A DNA stretch of 64,000 nt from Timema cristinae (lineage: Eukaryota; Arthropoda; Insecta; Phasmatodea; Timematidae): NCBI GenBank assembly GCA_039000515.1, contig JBCFYV010000001.1, forward strand, positions 33,502,061 through 33,566,060, written 5' to 3'. Each line of letters opens with the position of its first letter. Within the stretch, counting starts at the first letter, position 1. A program made the translations under genes and the position numbers. Positions 60,085 through 64,000 of the stretch are shown here, piece by piece. Below the pieces are notes generated by a model. That model was not told the DNA's origin, did not search any database, and saw only the letters and a list, made by a program, of their open reading frames with translations.

Positions 60085-63000
60085 CATTATCTTACAGAAT
60101 ATTGTAATCATCAAAAAATTGAACTTGAGATTTTGATGAATCTCGACGTTTCATGACTCCCCGAATCCGAAAAAGTGGTTTTTAAATGCCCATCTGTCTA
60201 TACTTCCGATTAGAGCCTGTAAAGTGGTCAAGGTTTTAAGCCCTTAGCTCTCAACCATTTCATTTATAAAATTATATTAGTTTGCCTTTGTTTACATATT
60301 AATACGCTCAAGATACTGAGAGTACTAAACTGATAAATACATTTTTCATTTCCCATTCCTCTAGGCATAATTTAATTTTCTTACTATCAAATGGTTAATT
60401 ATAAGAAAGTGTGGGATTTTATGGTAATTATAAGTTAAGTAAATCATGACCAAAGTTGTAAGCAATATATGTTTTAAATTTCAATTCTTTAACTTCATTT
60501 TAGGCCTTTAAACTTTTAATCTGATAGTTTTTCATTATTTAAAGTCTTTGTTGGAATATTAGAGTCATTCAAATTTATTACTTTTACTTTCATTTTAAGC
60601 ATCGTGCAATGTATTAATAGCTGAACACGGCAGCTGAGAGACGCACCTGTGGTCTTTCAGGGGGTGGGAGATTTTAGTGCAGACTCCTGGCCAATCAGCA
60701 CATTCGATTTAGCGTCTGTGTTTGACCCTATGTGGAAGGGAAGCGTCAGACGCGACACTGGCCGGTTAGCACGCAAACAGTTAAGACCTGTATTCAATAA
60801 GTATTTTTCGTAACTTGGACAGATAGGTTTTCGAGATGGGTGGAAAGAGATGTAGACCAGGTGGCTAAATGACCACTACCCTAAATAATTCTCCGTATTC
60901 ATGTCATAAATAATTTGTTTTTCTACATTAAGTCACCCGTGGTACAAAATGTATAATATTTATTTAAAATAAAACTTCAAATTCTACTCTAGATAGTATC
61001 TCTTTAATCGGCTGGGTCCATCTACCCCCACCATTATTTGTATAACCCCGAGATGCTCTACTGGAACCTACTGACTGCTGTGGAAGATATGAAGAGGAGC
61101 AAGATAGATGGGCGACTAGTTACAAATAGCGTCCAACGATGAAGCTGGTTACCAAACCACTGACAACAGTGGACGACTAGTTACAAGCCTAAACTATTTT
61201 ACTGATCGGGCTAAAACTTGGTATCTAGGGTTTTCATAGGGTTGTCCCGAAGGGGTTTTTGGGATTGGATATCCAACCCTAAAATTAAGGGTAGTTTACT
61301 TAAGTGCAAAAAGAGAAAAAGTTGATTTTATACAAATAAGTAAATTCTTATTTTTTAAATCATATCTCTGAAAATATTTGAGATATGAAATTACTTATCA
61401 TTGCCAATGTATAGATCTATCTATAATACAAATATTTTATTGGAAAAATATTTTTATAAAACCAATAACTTTCAAGCTATACACAAATATATTTATTTTT
61501 TAATTTTCGAACACTAAAGGTAAAGTATTGCGACAGTAAACAAATCTAACTTGACATGTTAATGAATGTCAACATCTCATTACCCCCAAACCATAAAAAG
61601 TAGTCTTTGCAATGCCGTCTGTCTCAGTATCTTTTTAACCCCAAAATTAAGAGTAGTTTAATAAAAAGCAAAAAGAGAAAAAAATCTATTTCACAAATTC
61701 AGCTCATCGATTTTGATTAAAATTCATATCTAGGCATTGATTAAGATTATAAATAAACTGGCTATTTTAAATTTCCCATGAAAATGAATTTTAGGGTACT
61801 TTACAGACACATACATTTCTGTATCCCCCACAACAATTTGAGATACTAAATATCTTACCATTGCAAAATTGTAGCACTATTTAAAATTATAACCTTTATT
61901 TGAAATATATTTTTATAAAACCAACAATTTTTGAGATATTGGCAAATATATTAATACATTTTTGTGAGCTTTAGTTGTAAAGCGATACTACTTAAGCTTT
62001 AACGCTAATGCCATAGAGTAAGAAATTAATAAGTTTCTCAAAATGTGTATGTTCTCTTTCTTTCAACCTATTAGGAGAAATGTTTGTACAATAATGATCT
62101 ATTTCTATCATTTTGGGTTCAATAGTTAATATTTACCTATTTTATTGGTCAAAATTTATAAATTAGGAATTTAATAGCAATGCAATAACCATAAGATGTG
62201 CAACCCCTAATAAAATGTCTAAAATGTTAATCCATAAAGTCAACATTTTAATACGAGGTGTTGACTTCAATATCAATATTTTTACTTTCTCCCTACCTAC
62301 AGGTAGAGCAAGTATTGTGATCATAAAAAAAAATTGAACTCAAGATTTTGATGGATGTCAGTGTATTATGCATCACTTCCTGAACCCTAAAAAAGTGGTT
62401 TTTTAAATGCCGTCTGTATCTCTGTCCATCTGTCTGTCGGTCTGTACCTCAGGCTAGAGCATAAATTATTTTACCGATTGGGCTAAAAATTTGTATATAG
62501 GGTTTTCATAGGTTTACCCTGAAGAATTTTTGGGATTGAATATCCAACCTTAAAATTAAGGGTAGTTTATTTTAGGGTGAAAAGAGAAAAAAACGATTTT
62601 ATCAAAATCGCTTTAACGATTTTGATTAGATTTAATTTCTAAGCTTTGATTTATATTACAAACCAAATGGCTACTTTCAACTTTTCATCAAAATACTTTA
62701 AGGATTCCGGCCTGATACGTAAATTCTAATTTTTAATTTTATCTCTGTAAGTCTTTGAGATATGAAATTACTTATCATTGCATACATGTGGATCTATTTA
62801 TGAAACACACCTTTTACTTGAAATATATTTTTATAAAACCAAAGGTTTTCAAGATATACACAAATATATTTTTCTTTTAATTTTGCCAACACTTAAGGTA
62901 AAGTATTACATCCGTGAAAAAAAATCTAGCCCAAGATGTTGATGGATGTCGACATTTCATGACCCCCCCCCCCCCCCCAAGTCAAAAAGTGTTTTTTGCA

Positions 63001-63270
63001 ACACTGTCTGTGTGTTTGTCTAATCCTAAAATTAATAGCAGTATACTAGAGGATGAAAAGAGAAAAATTACATTCTCTCAAAATCGGCTATAACGATTCT
63101 CTCATTTTAGACTCAATAATTACCTATTTTATTGGTCAAAATTTATAAAAGATAAATTTAATAACAATGCGATAACCATAAGATGTGCATCCCCTAGTAA
63201 AATGACGAAAATTTTTACTGGAAGTCATAATTTTAATACGAAATGTTGACATTCAAGGACCCAATATAGA
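60085..63270. repeat. Diverged long-period repeat array
   Basis: Four kinds of block recur in the same order. A (GATTTTGATGGATGTCGAC-like, ending in TGCCGTCTGTCT) at about 60118, 61545, 62333 and 62925. B (TTTTTGGGATTGGATATCCA and AAAATTAAGGGTAGTTTA) at about 61197 and 62470, with shorter forms at 61640 and 63025. C (TTATCATTGC ... ATATTTTTATAAAACCAA) at about 61365, 61845 and 62745. D (ACCTATTTTATTGGTCAAAA and AACCATAAGATGTGCA) at about 62130 and 63125. No open frame. Probably an array or compound element of a kind common in insect genomes. Confidence 0.8.
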
Positions 63271-64000
63271 TATGTTTTATTGGTTCAAATATACAAATGA
63301 AGTAGTTAATTCTTTAAAAAAAAAATTATGAAATTTAAAACCATGAGTTAAAAAATGTTTTATGTATGTCTAGAGCAATTTGTTCTGGGTTTGCTAGTGT
63401 TAGTGTATATTATATTACAAATTTTGAGTAAATATCTCCATTTCTAAACAATAGAACAAGAAAGATCGTGCGGAGTTCTGTACCATTTATTTAGACTAAT
63501 ATATCTAAGCTATAGTACTTATTATAACTTAAATGACTAAATTAATAAATATAAATTGATAATGTTTAAAAGGGGCTGTACAATAAGTTTATAACTTATA
63601 TTTATTTTCCCCTTATGTAACACTGTAAAGTAAAACAAAAATTAGTGAGACACATATGTTTATATTATAAATGTTGAAAAATGCCAACACTAAATGTGTA
63701 TGTTAACAATGATTCTGATAGATTGAAATGATATTTTAAAAAATAAACCAACATTTTACTTTAAGTGGAAGTATTTCTTATACTAAACTACAAACTTCAC
63801 ATTCAATAGCATTTAAAGTAATAAGTGAATAACCATTCAAATATGTTTACTAATTTACTTAGATAATAGTAGTAGTAAAAGTACACGATTAGTGCAACTT
63901 ATTTTCAGCTTTTACACTTTAAGAACCAACTAAAAATATTCATGGTCATGAATTATTAATAGTTCAGAGTTAGTAAATATTTACAAGTAAACAAAACTTT

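Noticed and set aside
60640..60790. GC-richer patch containing CCAATCAGC, considered as a promoter
   Set aside because: No exon follows on either strand within the window, and a CCAAT box alone is not enough.
1..64000. CRISPR array, rRNA genes, bacterial operons
   Set aside because: No regularly spaced direct repeats, no rRNA-like sequence and no compact gene arrangement; the sequence is clearly eukaryotic.

Overview
The window is nuclear DNA of an animal, almost certainly an insect. It is AT-rich, with widely spaced exons bounded by GT/AG splice sites, an intronless arthropod-type ionotropic receptor, and a crowd of old, nested mobile elements. The exact order cannot be fixed from sequence alone; the repeat composition (Penelope-like elements, TAA-tailed tRNA SINEs, hAT, TA-flanked and piggyBac-like MITEs, several transposase families with arthropod-like sequence) is compatible with a large-genome hemipteran or polyneopteran.

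Three host genes are supported. (1) 1882-3693 minus: a 603-residue ionotropic receptor in one exon. (2) 6003-20947 plus: a six-exon Gab/Dos-type docking protein of 592 residues with an N-terminal PH domain, three RxxKP Grb2/Drk-type sites, several tyrosine motifs and the conserved C-terminal pair of SHP2/Corkscrew docking tyrosines. (3) 37237-46092 minus: a six-exon ZFAND2/AIRAP-like protein (two AN1 zinc fingers, a ubiquitin-interacting motif, a C-terminal CaaX box). Its third exon carries a one-base deletion in a run of G that breaks the frame.

The rest is non-coding or transposon-derived. Gab intron 3 holds a 2.7-kb Penelope-like element broken by a hAT MITE and a SINE. Gab intron 5 holds a second Penelope-like fragment, SINEs and MITEs. 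From 21 to 37 kb there is no host gene, only SINEs, LINE 3' ends, hAT and piggyBac-like MITEs and short tandem duplications. ZFAND2 intron 4 holds a LINE fragment split by a 1.07-kb hAT-like element with a perfect 8-bp target duplication. From 47.5 to 57.1 kb three decayed transposon-protein pseudogenes of different families lie in a row, one with recognisable terminal inverted repeats. From 60.1 to 63.3 kb a diverged long-period repeat array fills the sequence.

No CRISPR, rRNA, intact tRNA or novel multi-gene system was found. The most informative observations are that two otherwise different SINE families share a 3' tail, that several nested insertions can be dated relative to one another by their target duplications, that the ZFAND2 gene has a frameshift but otherwise intact exons, and that one long inverted-repeat element contains internal hairpins not explained by its termini.
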